A stretch of 64,000 nucleotides of DNA from Paenibacillus polymyxa (GCF_018614975.1 NZ_JAGGNR010000003.1:62001-126000), one strand, 5' to 3'; positions 6,988 to 15,984 are shown, counted from the stretch's first letter. A program made the numbers and translations. Notes: a model not told the origin generated them from the letters alone.

Positions 6988-9324
6988 TTATCGCTGCTGC
7001 TCCCGGTACTTGCCAGGAGTTGTTCCTGTGATTTTGCGAAACGTACGGATAAATGCGGTTGGATTGGTATAGTTTAATTTCTCGGCAATCTCCGATATTT
7101 TCAGATTTGTTGTTTGCAGCCAGGTCTTTGCTTTTTCCATACGGTACTCTGCCAGATATTCCGTAAAATTGACACCCGCTTCCTTCTTGAATACCCGACT
7201 TAGATATACAGGATGAAAATTAAGCTCAGCGGCACAGGCTTCCAGCGACAATTCACGATCATAACGTTCCTCGATCAAGCGAATCATGCGTCTCGCAATG
7301 TTCATGTATTGGGATTCTTCCTGCTCTCGCCAGAAACGGATAACAGGCTGGAACAGCCGCTTGCGGAACCAATTGGTCATTTCGTCCAATGTGGACAACT
7401 TCAGCAAATGTGACATGGATGCTTTTTCACCCAGCACTTCAGCCACATCTCCACCTTGCTCCTGCACAAGCTGATATACACGAGACAATAACTGAACCAT
7501 AATGACGGGGTATTCACTGAAATGAAGCTTTTTATCGGCAAGCAGCCCCAAATATTGCGTAAAATACGCGTCAGTCTTTTCTTCATCTCCCTGCTTGAGC
7601 GCAGAGGCCAGTTGATCTTCAATCATGCGTAACTGGGTATACAATGCGGCCTCCACCTGACCACGTGGCTGAATATCCTCGTAATGCAAAATAATACGGC
7701 TGCCCAGACTTACCCGGCCCTTCAGAGCCTCTCGGCTCTCTTGAACCGCTCTTGGCGTATCTCCGATACAAGTGTAGAAACGACTGATGCCGATACTTAC
7801 GGGCAGATTCAGATAGGTCACGACACGTTCGCGAATCCAGTCTGCCTGGGTATGCATCCATTCCTTCAGCTTCACCTCATCCGTCAGTTCGGAGGCAAGT
7901 ACGGTGACCTGAGCATCATCCAGCATGACAGGGGTGAACCGAACTGCCGAAGGAAGGAGCTCACCTACCATATTGTTGACGGCAAACAGCAGCAGATCGC
8001 GATCCTGTTCCTCATATCGGGTCCCTTCCAAGGTATCGATCTGGAGCATGAGTACGCCAAGACTCGCCCACCCTGTCGGGAAATCGTACAATTCTCCCTG
8101 ATATCTGAAATCTTCTTCCGAGATTTTACCTGTCAGCAGTTTGGTCATAAAAAACTCCTGGAGGTGCACATGCTGCCCCTTCATCTGCTCACGCATCGTT
8201 TTCTCCGAGCTGAACAAGGTTGACAATTGCTCCTCAATATAGATAAATTCATCCTGACGGCGTCCTGACGGAACAACTGGGGAATCCAAACCCTTCGTAA
8301 ATTGCAGCAGTCTGGAGATCGGTGAGTACATCCGCCGACTGCCGTATATGGCGACCAATCCCGTTCCACATAACATGACCAGTGTAGCGACACCGGTAAC
8401 CAATGCAATTTTCTGTGACTGGGCCGTGATCTGTCCAAGAGATACAACGGACACGTATAACCAGCCGTTGAGCGGAGATTGCCTATAACTAACCGCTACT
8501 TGGTTATCTTCCACCTCCGCACTGAAGAAACCCTCTGACTGGCCCGTCGTTTGCACCATTTCCTGAATTTCCTTATTCAGCGTGTCATATTTCCCACCCT
8601 GCTGCATATCGTTCAGAAAATACTTCTGTTCCCGATCCAGAACGTACATATCTCCAGAATTCGTATTTCGACTCAAGTAGGTACTCAGTTCCGTATCGGC
8701 GATATCAATCACAAGAAATCCCTTTGGTTTCACATTGGTTGGTATCATCGGAATTTTGAATACCATACTGACCACATTATCCGATGATATAAGAGCAGGT
8801 GCCTGTTCGGGTGTTAGTTCACCCATACCTGCTGACACAGGTACACTTTCTTTCGCTGAACTGGCATTCTGAGTGACCCAGAACAGGCTGTTGGTATAAC
8901 TTAGGTAGGAGCCAATTCGGTCTCGAATGCTGAAATCATCCAATTTGCCAAAAGAACGCATCGAAACAACCCAATCTTCATCCAGATTAACCAGATAGGC
9001 TTGGTCAATATTCGTAACCGCTTGCAAGTTGTTAAAACCGGAGGTCAGATCACGAATCTCCTGAAATTCGCTGCTGTCCAACGGTTTCTTCATCGCTTGG
9101 AGTACCAGAGGCGAATTGACATACTGGATGGATGATAATTGCAGGCTGCGCAGAACTTGTTCTACCCGCATTTGGGTCTGATGCAATATCTGAAGATTGC
9201 TCTCACGCACTTTCTGTTCAATGTCACGTGATGCAATCGTATACGAGACCGAACCAATAACAATGACCGGAAGGGCTCCGAGGATCAGGGTAAAGCAGAG
9301 CAAACGCAGTAAATACTTCGGCAA
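6988..9324 (-). CDS. Membrane-bound AraC-family transcriptional regulator (YtdP/YesS type)
   Basis: Protein of about 778 residues with a transmembrane segment near the N terminus (LLCFTLILGALPVIVIG), an extracytoplasmic Cache-like sensor region of about 270 residues, a second membrane segment near residues 305-327 (VATLVMLCGTGLVAIYG), a cytoplasmic linker and a C-terminal AraC double helix-turn-helix (LSLEACAAELNFHPVYLSRVFKKE, then EIAEKLNYTNPTAFIRTFRK). Such proteins sense sugars outside the cell and activate the neighbouring importer. The start is probably the TTG at 9324: AAGGAGG directly abuts the ATG at 9333, leaving no spacer, while the TTG lies 9 bases downstream. It is upstream of and codirectional with the importer and is the likely regulator of 405-6705. 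Confidence 0.9.
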   Translation of the reverse strand: MPKYLLRLLCFTLILGALPVIVIGSVSYTIASRDIEQKVRESNLQILHQTQMRVEQVLRSLQLSSIQYVNSPLVLQAMKKPLDSSEFQEIRDLTSGFNNLQAVTNIDQAYLVNLDEDWVVSMRSFGKLDDFSIRDRIGSYLSYTNSLFWVTQNASSAKESVPVSAGMGELTPEQAPALISSDNVVSMVFKIPMIPTNVKPKGFLVIDIADTELSTYLSRNTNSGDMYVLDREQKYFLNDMQQGGKYDTLNKEIQEMVQTTGQSEGFFSAEVEDNQVAVSYRQSPLNGWLYVSVVSLGQITAQSQKIALVTGVATLVMLCGTGLVAIYGSRRMYSPISRLLQFTKGLDSPVVPSGRRQDEFIYIEEQLSTLFSSEKTMREQMKGQHVHLQEFFMTKLLTGKISEEDFRYQGELYDFPTGWASLGVLMLQIDTLEGTRYEEQDRDLLLFAVNNMVGELLPSAVRFTPVMLDDAQVTVLASELTDEVKLKEWMHTQADWIRERVVTYLNLPVSIGISRFYTCIGDTPRAVQESREALKGRVSLGSRIILHYEDIQPRGQVEAALYTQLRMIEDQLASALKQGDEEKTDAYFTQYLGLLADKKLHFSEYPVIMVQLLSRVYQLVQEQGGDVAEVLGEKASMSHLLKLSTLDEMTNWFRKRLFQPVIRFWREQEESQYMNIARRMIRLIEERYDRELSLEACAAELNFHPVYLSRVFKKEAGVNFTEYLAEYRMEKAKTWLQTTNLKISEIAEKLNYTNPTAFIRTFRKITGTTPGKYREQQR

Positions 9325-9440
9325 GAAGAGCATCCTCCTTTATACGTATGTTTATTAAAATAAATCGCTTTCATTGGATTATTTTACTATTGTTATTTTA
9401 AAACCCATTCTTATTCAAGTCCACTCATTTATTCTAAAGG

Positions 9441-9470
9441 TTGACTTCAAACCAATTTCCAGTTTATATT
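9441..9470 (+). promoter_or_regulatory. Sigma-A promoter of the leader-peptide/mutS2-like unit
   Basis: TTGACT at 9441-9446 and TATATT at 9465-9470 are 18 bases apart (17 if TTATAT is used). The predicted start near 9477 gives a leader beginning about 29 bases before the small leader ORF. Confidence 0.65.
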
Positions 9471-9505
9471 GATTGCATATTCCTCAATCAAAGGAGAGAT
9501 TTTTA

Positions 9506-9529
9506 ATGTCGGTGAATGTTCTTAACTAA
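9506..9529 (+). CDS. Leader peptide MSVNVLN (7 codons)
   Basis: ATG TCG GTG AAT GTT CTT AAC TAA, preceded by AAAGGAGAG with a 7-base spacer, as good a ribosome site as that of the downstream gene. The peptide is too short to have a function of its own. Its last four codons form the first arm of a long-range inverted repeat, so translation of this ORF must affect folding of the leader RNA. This is the main evidence that it is a regulatory uORF. Confidence 0.65.
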   Translation: MSVNVLN

Positions 9530-9678
9530 CCAAGTTTCATATTCAGGAGTTTGGCCTTTCATTGCGCTTGTGCCCATATGGCATACGTGTATTTCATGAT
9601 GCGCCAGATCCCTGTACTTAGTTAAGAACAGCGGATATCATAAATCGCCTCTGGGATTGTCATTGTCCGGGTCTATTT

Positions 9679-9706
9679 CCGCGCTGAGTTCAGCGCGGAT
9701 TTTTTA
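9679..9706 (+). terminator. First leader terminator before the mutS2-like gene
   Basis: Hairpin CCGCGCTGA/TCAGCGCGG followed by ATTTTTTAA. Outer arms GTCTAT (9671-9676) and ATAGAC (9709-9714) flank it. It lies between the leader peptide and the structural gene, so it would cut transcription unless disrupted. Confidence 0.8.
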
Positions 9707-9745
9707 ATATAGACCTGTAGTGGACTATGCTTTCCCATACGTTTA

Positions 9746-9784
9746 GGGCGGAGAATGACGTTTGTTCATTCTCCGCCCTTTTTG
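9746..9784 (+). terminator. Second leader terminator before the mutS2-like gene
   Basis: Very strong 13-bp hairpin GGGCGGAGAATGA/TCATTCTCCGCCC with a run of T directly behind it, ending about 70 bases before the ATG at 9852. No other coding sequence lies between the promoter and this hairpin except the leader peptide. Confidence 0.85.
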
Positions 9785-9851
9785 CGTTTTCCAGGAATAT
9801 GTTTCAGCGCATCAACTGAAATCCCAATTCCAATTCAAGGAGAGATTACGC

Positions 9852-11855
9852 ATGAATGAAAACACGTTAAACAGTTTGGGCTATCCACAAATTCAAAAAA
9901 ATGTTGCAGACTGCGCCCTGTCTTATCTGGGCAAACGTTATGCGAGAGAACTAAAACCGATGGCAGATGCTCACCTTATTCAGATTCGCCTGGAAGAAAC
10001 AGCAGAAGCGGCTGCGTTGATTCGCTTCGGGGCCAGTATCCCCCTCCCGTCACTCGACGGAATGGAAACCATTATGGATCTGCTTGGCACCGGTTATCTA
10101 TTCAGTGAACGTGACTTCAGTCATCTCGCTCAGTTCCTGCGGAGCTGTGCACAACTCATGAAATACATGGAGGGCAAGTCCGGGGTTGCTCCCACCGTCA
10201 GTCGTTATGCAGCATCCATGATTCTGATCGAACCTTTGCTGAATGAGATCGAGCGCTGTATCCATAGTGGACGAATTCAGGATCAGGCGAGCAAGGAACT
10301 GATTCGAATTCGCAAAAAAATGACGGTCAATGAGGAACGTATGAAACGAAAGCTCGATTCTCTGGTGAGTAAACATCGTTCCATTATGCAGGAGCATGTC
10401 GTCAGTCAACGCGGAGGAAGAACGGTTCTGCCCATTAAGAAAGGGTTCCGTAAACAGGTGAAAGGCAGTGTACTGGATGAATCCGGGAGCGGGCAAACCG
10501 TATATATCGAACCTGTTGAATTAGTAAGTTTACAGATGGAATTGGCCGCTCTACAAGCGGAGGAGTCCCGAGAGGAGATGAGAATTCTCGGTGATTTAAC
10601 CTCCCTGGCCGAATCGTATAATCGTGAAATCGCACTGAACACCGAAACGGTAGGTGTGCTGGATTTTCTGTTTGCCAAAGCCAAATATGCGGCCACCATG
10701 GACGGACGTACCGTTCGAGTCAATACGCAGGGCCACATTAACCTTCAACGTGCACGTCATCCGTTCATGGGTTCTTCCATGGTTCCCCTTGATTTTGCAA
10801 TCGGCAGAACGTACTCGTCGCTCATTATAACGGGCCCGAATACAGGGGGTAAAACGGTCGCACTCAAAACACTTGGTTTGTTAACCCTGATGATGCAATC
10901 CGGTCTGCTTATTCCGGTGGAGGAAGGTGGCGAGATGGCTGTTTATAACGAAGTAGCTGTTGATATTGGTGACGGACAGAGTATGGAACAAGCACTCAGT
11001 ACATTCTCAGCACATATTCGCAATATGATTGGCATACTGGAACAGGCCAATACGTCAACTTTGGTGCTCATTGATGAGATGGCTTCCGGCACAGATCCCG
11101 GTGAAGGCGTCGGACTTTCCATCGCTATGCTGGAGGAACTGCACAGCCGCGGAGCAACCGTTGTGGCGACAACGCATTTTGGTGAGATCAAACATTTTGC
11201 TGCTGCCACGCCAGGATTCGAAAATGCCCGTATGGAATTTGACACCGTTTCTCTCCAGCCACTTTATCGATTGCGTATCGGGGAAGCTGGTGAGAGCTAT
11301 GCTTATTCCATCGCATTAAAGCTGGGCATGCCACAGCGAATTATTGAGCGTTCCAAGTCCCTATCGGATCAAAGTAACTCGAAAGATCGTACATTCGTGT
11401 TCACGTCTCCTCCTTTGGAAACTCCGGTCCTAAAGTCTGATCGTTCCGTTACAGAATCAGTGAGCCCAGCAGAGTTATCCATGCGGAATAAGTGTAAGCA
11501 GTCAAAGGATTCAGTCGGTCTCCACAAAAAGACAACAACCAGAGAGTCGGATTCCCCTGCTCCTGCCAAAACTTTTCGCAAAGGGGATCGGGTGTACGCA
11601 GCCTATCTTAATCAGTCGGGCATCGTCTGTGATGTGGAGGATAGCCGGGGAAATATCGGGGTCATGCTGCGAGGACGCAAAGTCAAAATCCATAAGAAAC
11701 GCCTGACCCTGCATATATCTGCCAATGAGCTTTATCCGGGTGACGATTATGACTTGGACATTGTGCTAGAAACAAAGGAAAATCGTAAGAAACGTAAATT
11801 GATGGGACGCAAACATGTGGAAGGCCTACAGATCGAATTACCGCCTGAAGAATAG
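9852..11855 (+). CDS. MutS2-family ATPase without Smr domain
   Basis: 667-residue protein of the MutS2 branch. It has a helical core and clamp region, then a Walker A motif GPNTGGKT (residues 328-335), a signature region and Walker B LVLIDEMASGTDPGEG (Asp408-Glu409), then a KOW-like segment (GDRVYAAYLNQSGIV) and a basic tail ending VEGLQIELPPEE. Canonical MutS2 is near 785 residues and ends in an Smr nuclease domain; here that domain is absent. B. subtilis MutS2 (RqcU) has been reported to recognise collided ribosomes, so a ribosome-directed role is plausible, supported by the attenuator leader. The ATG at 9852 follows AAGGAGAG; a longer reading from 9762 would start inside the terminator. 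A second, full-length MutS2 probably exists elsewhere. Confidence 0.85.
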   Translation: MNENTLNSLGYPQIQKNVADCALSYLGKRYARELKPMADAHLIQIRLEETAEAAALIRFGASIPLPSLDGMETIMDLLGTGYLFSERDFSHLAQFLRSCAQLMKYMEGKSGVAPTVSRYAASMILIEPLLNEIERCIHSGRIQDQASKELIRIRKKMTVNEERMKRKLDSLVSKHRSIMQEHVVSQRGGRTVLPIKKGFRKQVKGSVLDESGSGQTVYIEPVELVSLQMELAALQAEESREEMRILGDLTSLAESYNREIALNTETVGVLDFLFAKAKYAATMDGRTVRVNTQGHINLQRARHPFMGSSMVPLDFAIGRTYSSLIITGPNTGGKTVALKTLGLLTLMMQSGLLIPVEEGGEMAVYNEVAVDIGDGQSMEQALSTFSAHIRNMIGILEQANTSTLVLIDEMASGTDPGEGVGLSIAMLEELHSRGATVVATTHFGEIKHFAAATPGFENARMEFDTVSLQPLYRLRIGEAGESYAYSIALKLGMPQRIIERSKSLSDQSNSKDRTFVFTSPPLETPVLKSDRSVTESVSPAELSMRNKCKQSKDSVGLHKKTTTRESDSPAPAKTFRKGDRVYAAYLNQSGIVCDVEDSRGNIGVMLRGRKVKIHKKRLTLHISANELYPGDDYDLDIVLETKENRKKRKLMGRKHVEGLQIELPPEE

Positions 11856-11994
11856 CCGATGGGAGAAACAGATGTGGTGAAATGGAAGTCATATATACAC
11901 AGTGAAATCCATAATCACCGGCGTATTTCTGTTATACTGGGACCAGTATGTTCAACTTCAGCTCGTAGCTATTCCACAGGGAGGGAAGAACTGT

Positions 11995-12246
11995 ATGTCT
12001 GCAGAACAAGACGATCAAGAGCACATCCATATAGATGTTCTTGTCTGCCCGTTATGCGGGGAAGCTAATCGCTGTTCGTATGCCGCAGGACATCCTCATT
12101 CGGAATGCTGGTGTAACCGGGCTACTTTCCCCGAAGGTGTATTTGACCGCATTCCGGCAGAGCAGCGCCGAAAATCGTGCATATGTCAACGCTGTTTGGA
12201 CGACTATGCTGATAAACGTCAACCAAAAGAAGAGCCACACAGTTAA
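11995..12246 (+). CDS. Cysteine-rich CWC family small protein
   Basis: 83-residue soluble protein with eight cysteines: CPLC (18, 21), C27, the diagnostic CWC at 38-40, and CICQRC (62, 64, 67). The pattern suggests binding of zinc or another metal. The family is widespread but of unknown function. The ATG at 11995 follows GGGAGGG; an upstream in-frame ATG at 11902 has no ribosome site. It is 139 bases downstream of the MutS2-like gene with no terminator between, so it may be cotranscribed, although a weak -10-like TATACT lies at 11933-11938. Confidence 0.8.
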   Translation: MSAEQDDQEHIHIDVLVCPLCGEANRCSYAAGHPHSECWCNRATFPEGVFDRIPAEQRRKSCICQRCLDDYADKRQPKEEPHS

Positions 12247-12266
12247 CAAACTGTATGGCTCTTCTT
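12227..12266. terminator. Bidirectional terminator between the CWC gene and mtlD
   Basis: Long hairpin with arms AAGAAGAGCCA-ACAGTT and AACTGT-TGGCTCTTCTT, overlapping the last codons of the CWC gene. It serves both convergent transcription units. Confidence 0.8.
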
Positions 12267-12308
12267 CTACTATGCATCATCTATACTATTAACTTACAGC
12301 CATTGCTC

Positions 12309-13454
12309 TTACATTTGGTTATACTGGGCAACAGCCTGTTCAAGCACCGGATGATGCTCATCCATGGACGTATAATGGTGGAGGGTTGCTGTAATTCCCT
12401 TCTCGCGGATCATGTTCTGCAGTTCAACTGCTTCCGGATCATCGGAGACATCAAACTTGCAGGCAGCTGCCATACCCATAGCCAGATAAATCGTATCAGT
12501 TCCATCCGCATATGCCTGAAGGGCCGGGCGAACCAGACGATCATTCGGAGACAACTTGCGCAGCGGGGAACGACCAACACGAGTAACCTCATCGGTAAGA
12601 TACGGGTTGACGAACCGTCCCAATATTTTGACAATATACTGCTCATGCTCGTCAGGATTAAATCCAAAGCGCTTCACCAGAACTTTTCCAGTTTCCTGCA
12701 AAGCACCGTAGACAATCGATTTCACCTTCTCGTCGGCAATAGCCTTCTGAATCGTGTCATACCCGTGCACATTACCGATATATGCTGCAACGCAGTGTCC
12801 TGTATTAACCGTGAACAGCTTCCGTTCGATATACGGCTCCAGATCATCGACATATACAATGCCCTCAACCGGTTTGAATGCAGGAGCCATCTGGGAACGA
12901 TCCACCACCCACTCGTAAAAAGGCTCCACCTGTACATGCAACGGGTCTTCATGATGCTGAATAGGCACAATCCGGTCTACGGCCGAGTCTGGAAAATAGA
13001 CATACTGATCAGCAAGTGAACGTAACTTTTCATCAAGCAGAGCATATACATGCTCTTTCAATTGCGTACTGGCTCCAATTGCGTTCTCGCAAGCAATTAT
13101 GTGAAGAGGGTTTTGAGCAGGACCGGAATTCAGTCTTTTCTCAAGTCCCTTCGCAATACCTGGTGCAATATGTTTTAGCACGCCTACGCCCACCGCGGTT
13201 GTAATCAGATCAGCTTCCACAACGGTTTGGGCAACCGTCTCCAGCTGGGTTCCATCGATAGCATTTACACCTGTCACGGTCTCCTGATCCTGGCTCTCGT
13301 TAGCCAGCTCCACCGTATACTGCCCCCGTTGCTGGAGAGCCGTTACCAAGGTCTGATTCACGTCGGAAAAAATCACCTCATACCCTGCCCGGGAGAGGAT
13401 CAATCCGATAAACCCGCGTCCAATGTTACCTGCGCCAAAGTGGAGGGCCTTCAT
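12309..13454 (-). CDS. mtlD: Mannitol-1-phosphate 5-dehydrogenase
   Basis: 381-residue NAD-dependent enzyme converting mannitol 1-phosphate, made by the PTS, to fructose 6-phosphate. The N-terminal Rossmann motif FGAGNIGRGFIG (residues 6-17) and the family block VNTGHCVAAYIG in the C-terminal domain are intact, and the length is normal. It is the last gene of the mtl operon. Its start codon overlaps the mtlF stop by 4 bases, indicating translational coupling. Confidence 0.97.
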   Translation of the reverse strand: MKALHFGAGNIGRGFIGLILSRAGYEVIFSDVNQTLVTALQQRGQYTVELANESQDQETVTGVNAIDGTQLETVAQTVVEADLITTAVGVGVLKHIAPGIAKGLEKRLNSGPAQNPLHIIACENAIGASTQLKEHVYALLDEKLRSLADQYVYFPDSAVDRIVPIQHHEDPLHVQVEPFYEWVVDRSQMAPAFKPVEGIVYVDDLEPYIERKLFTVNTGHCVAAYIGNVHGYDTIQKAIADEKVKSIVYGALQETGKVLVKRFGFNPDEHEQYIVKILGRFVNPYLTDEVTRVGRSPLRKLSPNDRLVRPALQAYADGTDTIYLAMGMAAACKFDVSDDPEAVELQNMIREKGITATLHHYTSMDEHHPVLEQAVAQYNQM

Positions 13455-13885
13455 AGCTCCATTTCACTTTCCAGAATAGCGATAACTTCTTCGGCTGTTT
13501 TCGCCAGACGCAGGGCCTCCATATTTTCATCCTCAGCACAGATCACCGCGATGCTAGTCAGGATCTCCATATGTTCCCCGCCTTGAGCCGCGATACCAAT
13601 CACCATATAGGCTTTTTCTTCCCCAAAATCAACACCCTGTGGATACTGAATGACAGAGATGCCTGTGGATAAAATGAAAGCTTTGGATTCCTTCGTACCA
13701 TGCGGAATAGCCAGGCCGTTCCCTACGTAGGTCGAGACAATCTCTTCACGTTCAATCATCTTCTCAATGTAATCAGCGGTAATATGTCCCGCATCCTTCA
13801 GAATCTGTCCTGCCATACGAATCGCTTCGTATTTGTCCTGAGCCGTCGCATTCATGATGACTTTATCTGTTGTTAACATACTCAT
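13451..13885 (-). CDS. mtlF: Mannitol-specific PTS enzyme IIA
   Basis: 144-residue cytoplasmic phosphocarrier of the mannitol/fructose IIA family. It receives phosphate from HPr at the active histidine in NGLAIPHGT (His62) and passes it to the IIB domain of MtlA. The start has GGAGG 9 bases upstream. It overlaps both neighbours by 4 bases (mtlR stop side and mtlD start side), which supports one mtlA-mtlR-mtlF-mtlD transcript. Confidence 0.96.
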   Translation of the reverse strand: MSMLTTDKVIMNATAQDKYEAIRMAGQILKDAGHITADYIEKMIEREEIVSTYVGNGLAIPHGTKESKAFILSTGISVIQYPQGVDFGEEKAYMVIGIAAQGGEHMEILTSIAVICAEDENMEALRLAKTAEEVIAILESEMEL

Positions 13886-15984
13886 AATGGTTGACCTCCA
13901 ATTTCGGTTTTACTGCGATAAAATCCAACCAGTTCCTGGGACAGGTAATGAATGAGTTCATCCCTGTTTCCCTTTTCCAGCAATGTAATCATTTCTTCCT
14001 GCAATAACAGTGCGCTAATCTCACTGAGAACCTCCAGGCTTTCCTTGGATAATTCTCGAGGGCCCAGCATCAAAAGAACATGGGTAACTCCTGCCGGATC
14101 ATCCGGCGTACGAAGGAGTGGCTCCGTGAGCTGAAACAGACTGATAGACGGCCTGTATATCCCCTCACTGCGTGTATGAAACAGTGCAAGTCTTGTGCCG
14201 GGAATCTTCTGACTCCCCACTGCCTCACGTGCCTCCAACCGTTTCGCGACCTCCTCCGGTTCCTTCAACACACCAGATCCATGGAGTACGTTGCACATCG
14301 CATACACCGTTTTATAGAATCCGATATCTTGGTTATCCAGCGGATACACCTGAAACTTGCCAATAATTCGGACGATTTCAACTAAAATAGCTTCCATTCC
14401 GTCAGGGTCCAAGTAACGACTTGAGGTCTGAACCTCTGTCTCAAGCGGCTTGTGATGCTGTCGTTGTAACGTTGTTGTCCTAATAAAATGACGCAGACGT
14501 TCGCTCTCTTCTGCCGTAAGCAGTGGACTCACTTTGTAATACTGATGCTCATCCATCGGCAGATCAACAGTGGATAACACCAGATCATATTGATCTGTAG
14601 GTATCCGGGCAGCTTCATACCAGGACACGCTATCCATGATTCGAATCTCGGGAATCTCTTTGGACAATCGGCTGGATAGCATGCGTGATGATCCAATTCC
14701 GCTTGTACACACGATGATCGCCCTGATCTCCCGTTTCAATGTACGTAACCTCTCGATGGAAGCCCCAAAGTGCATCACCAGGAAACCGATTTCCTCATCC
14801 GGAACGTCTGTGCCTGGCCAAGCTTGCCGCACAGATTGTTTGACCTCTTCGAAGAGGGAGTCATAATCCTTGCGAATCTGCTGCAGTAGCGGATTACGAA
14901 TGATCTGTTGCCCTTCAATTCGCTCCATTACAGGTTGCATATGACCAAGCAGACCTTCACGAAGCAAACGATCCTCATGAAAGGTGTAATGCGTTCTTGC
15001 CTGCATCTGATCAATCAGTGAATGTACCCTGTCCAGTAAAATCAAGTCGTCGATTGGCAACAGCCGCGAAGAGTGAATCCGCTGCTCTGTCTCAACTAAT
15101 AGTCTGTGAAAATAAGTTTGCTCCTCTTGGGAGAATGTCAGCCCCAGTTGAGTGGATAACACACCGCATAAGCGGGAAGCCATATAAGGTGGAACCTTCA
15201 TCTCATCCTGCTCTGCAGCAGCATCTTCCGTGTTCTCTCGCGGAGAACTACGGCCAATGCCAAAGCCTTTACGAATACGTACAACCGCTACGGATAATTG
15301 AATCAGCAGCTTCATGTATTGGCGTTCAGGGATGTTCTCCAGCCATTCGATATCTGGTTGCCATAACGCATTTTCGACCGTAAGTACATCACCGTGTCCA
15401 ATCATATCCAGCAATTTTTGATTTACGATGGAGCCCCCTTGTTCAGGCTGTCTTCCGAACAGGTCCGACTCATCCAGAAATTCGAGAGTAAGTGCAGCTA
15501 TGGCTGTGCGATAAATCGTCTCACTTCCGTTAATCTTGACGCCATATCCACGTCTGCGAACAAGCTTTAGTCCCGCCTGACGAATTCGTGACTCCAGATC
15601 ATCCAGATCAGTGGTTACGGTGGATACGGTCACTTTCAGATCCGAAGCCAGTGCGAGCAACTTTACAGGCTCCGGTTCATCCAGAAGGATGCAAAGCATG
15701 AAGAGCTTACGCTCTTCTGGCGTAAACTCTACATATTCTTTCCCCTCTAGCTGCTGGCGCAATACAGCCAGATCATCGGAACTGGCATCGATTCGGATAC
15801 CGGTTCCTGATTTTTTTTCCAGCCTCATGCCCAAAGGTTCAAGCCATTGTTCAATCATTTGCAGCTCCCGGTGAACCGTTCGGGTACTGACCTTTACTTC
15901 AAGGGCGATTTCGCCGGCAGTGACTTCATGTGGATGCTCCAGCAGAAACTCCACGATTTCACGTTGTCTTTTGGTAATACTCAT
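13882..15984 (-). CDS. mtlR: Mannitol operon activator, PRD-containing
   Basis: 700-residue regulator with N-terminal DNA-binding helix-turn-helix domains (residues 1-130), two PTS regulation domains, a Gat-type IIB-like domain with Cys426 (IIVCTSGIGSS) and a C-terminal IIA-like domain with His603 (LALFHTRSEGI). PRD2 keeps phosphorylatable histidines near 348 and 405. In relatives, HPr phosphorylation of PRD2 activates, while phosphorylation of the IIB/IIA-like domains by the mannitol system restrains activity, so the protein reports both glucose and mannitol. The ATG has GGAGG 7 bases upstream. It lies 38 bases after mtlA. Confidence 0.95.
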   Translation of the reverse strand: MSITKRQREIVEFLLEHPHEVTAGEIALEVKVSTRTVHRELQMIEQWLEPLGMRLEKKSGTGIRIDASSDDLAVLRQQLEGKEYVEFTPEERKLFMLCILLDEPEPVKLLALASDLKVTVSTVTTDLDDLESRIRQAGLKLVRRRGYGVKINGSETIYRTAIAALTLEFLDESDLFGRQPEQGGSIVNQKLLDMIGHGDVLTVENALWQPDIEWLENIPERQYMKLLIQLSVAVVRIRKGFGIGRSSPRENTEDAAAEQDEMKVPPYMASRLCGVLSTQLGLTFSQEEQTYFHRLLVETEQRIHSSRLLPIDDLILLDRVHSLIDQMQARTHYTFHEDRLLREGLLGHMQPVMERIEGQQIIRNPLLQQIRKDYDSLFEEVKQSVRQAWPGTDVPDEEIGFLVMHFGASIERLRTLKREIRAIIVCTSGIGSSRMLSSRLSKEIPEIRIMDSVSWYEAARIPTDQYDLVLSTVDLPMDEHQYYKVSPLLTAEESERLRHFIRTTTLQRQHHKPLETEVQTSSRYLDPDGMEAILVEIVRIIGKFQVYPLDNQDIGFYKTVYAMCNVLHGSGVLKEPEEVAKRLEAREAVGSQKIPGTRLALFHTRSEGIYRPSISLFQLTEPLLRTPDDPAGVTHVLLMLGPRELSKESLEVLSEISALLLQEEMITLLEKGNRDELIHYLSQELVGFYRSKTEIGGQPL

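Larger units (their letters stand above)
9477..9785 (+). promoter_or_regulatory. Putative leader-peptide transcription attenuator
   Basis: The leader contains a 7-codon ORF with its own ribosome site and a perfect 12-base inverted repeat, GTTCTTAACTAA at 9518-9529 and TTAGTTAAGAAC at 9618-9629. The first arm is exactly the last codons and stop of the small ORF. Two intrinsic terminators follow (9679-9706 and 9746-9784), and then the MutS2-like gene. CAGCGGA at 9629-9635 can pair, with a 2-base bulge, with the 5' arm of the first terminator at 9678-9686, a possible antiterminator. This matches the logic of antibiotic-induced attenuators of erm and ABC-F resistance genes: a ribosome stalled on the leader masks arm 1 and changes folding downstream. 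The structure is seen; the mechanism is inferred. Confidence 0.65.

Noticed and set aside
12255-13019. Plus-strand open frame of 254 codons
   Set aside because: Antisense to mtlD, beginning inside the CWC terminator hairpin; no family features.
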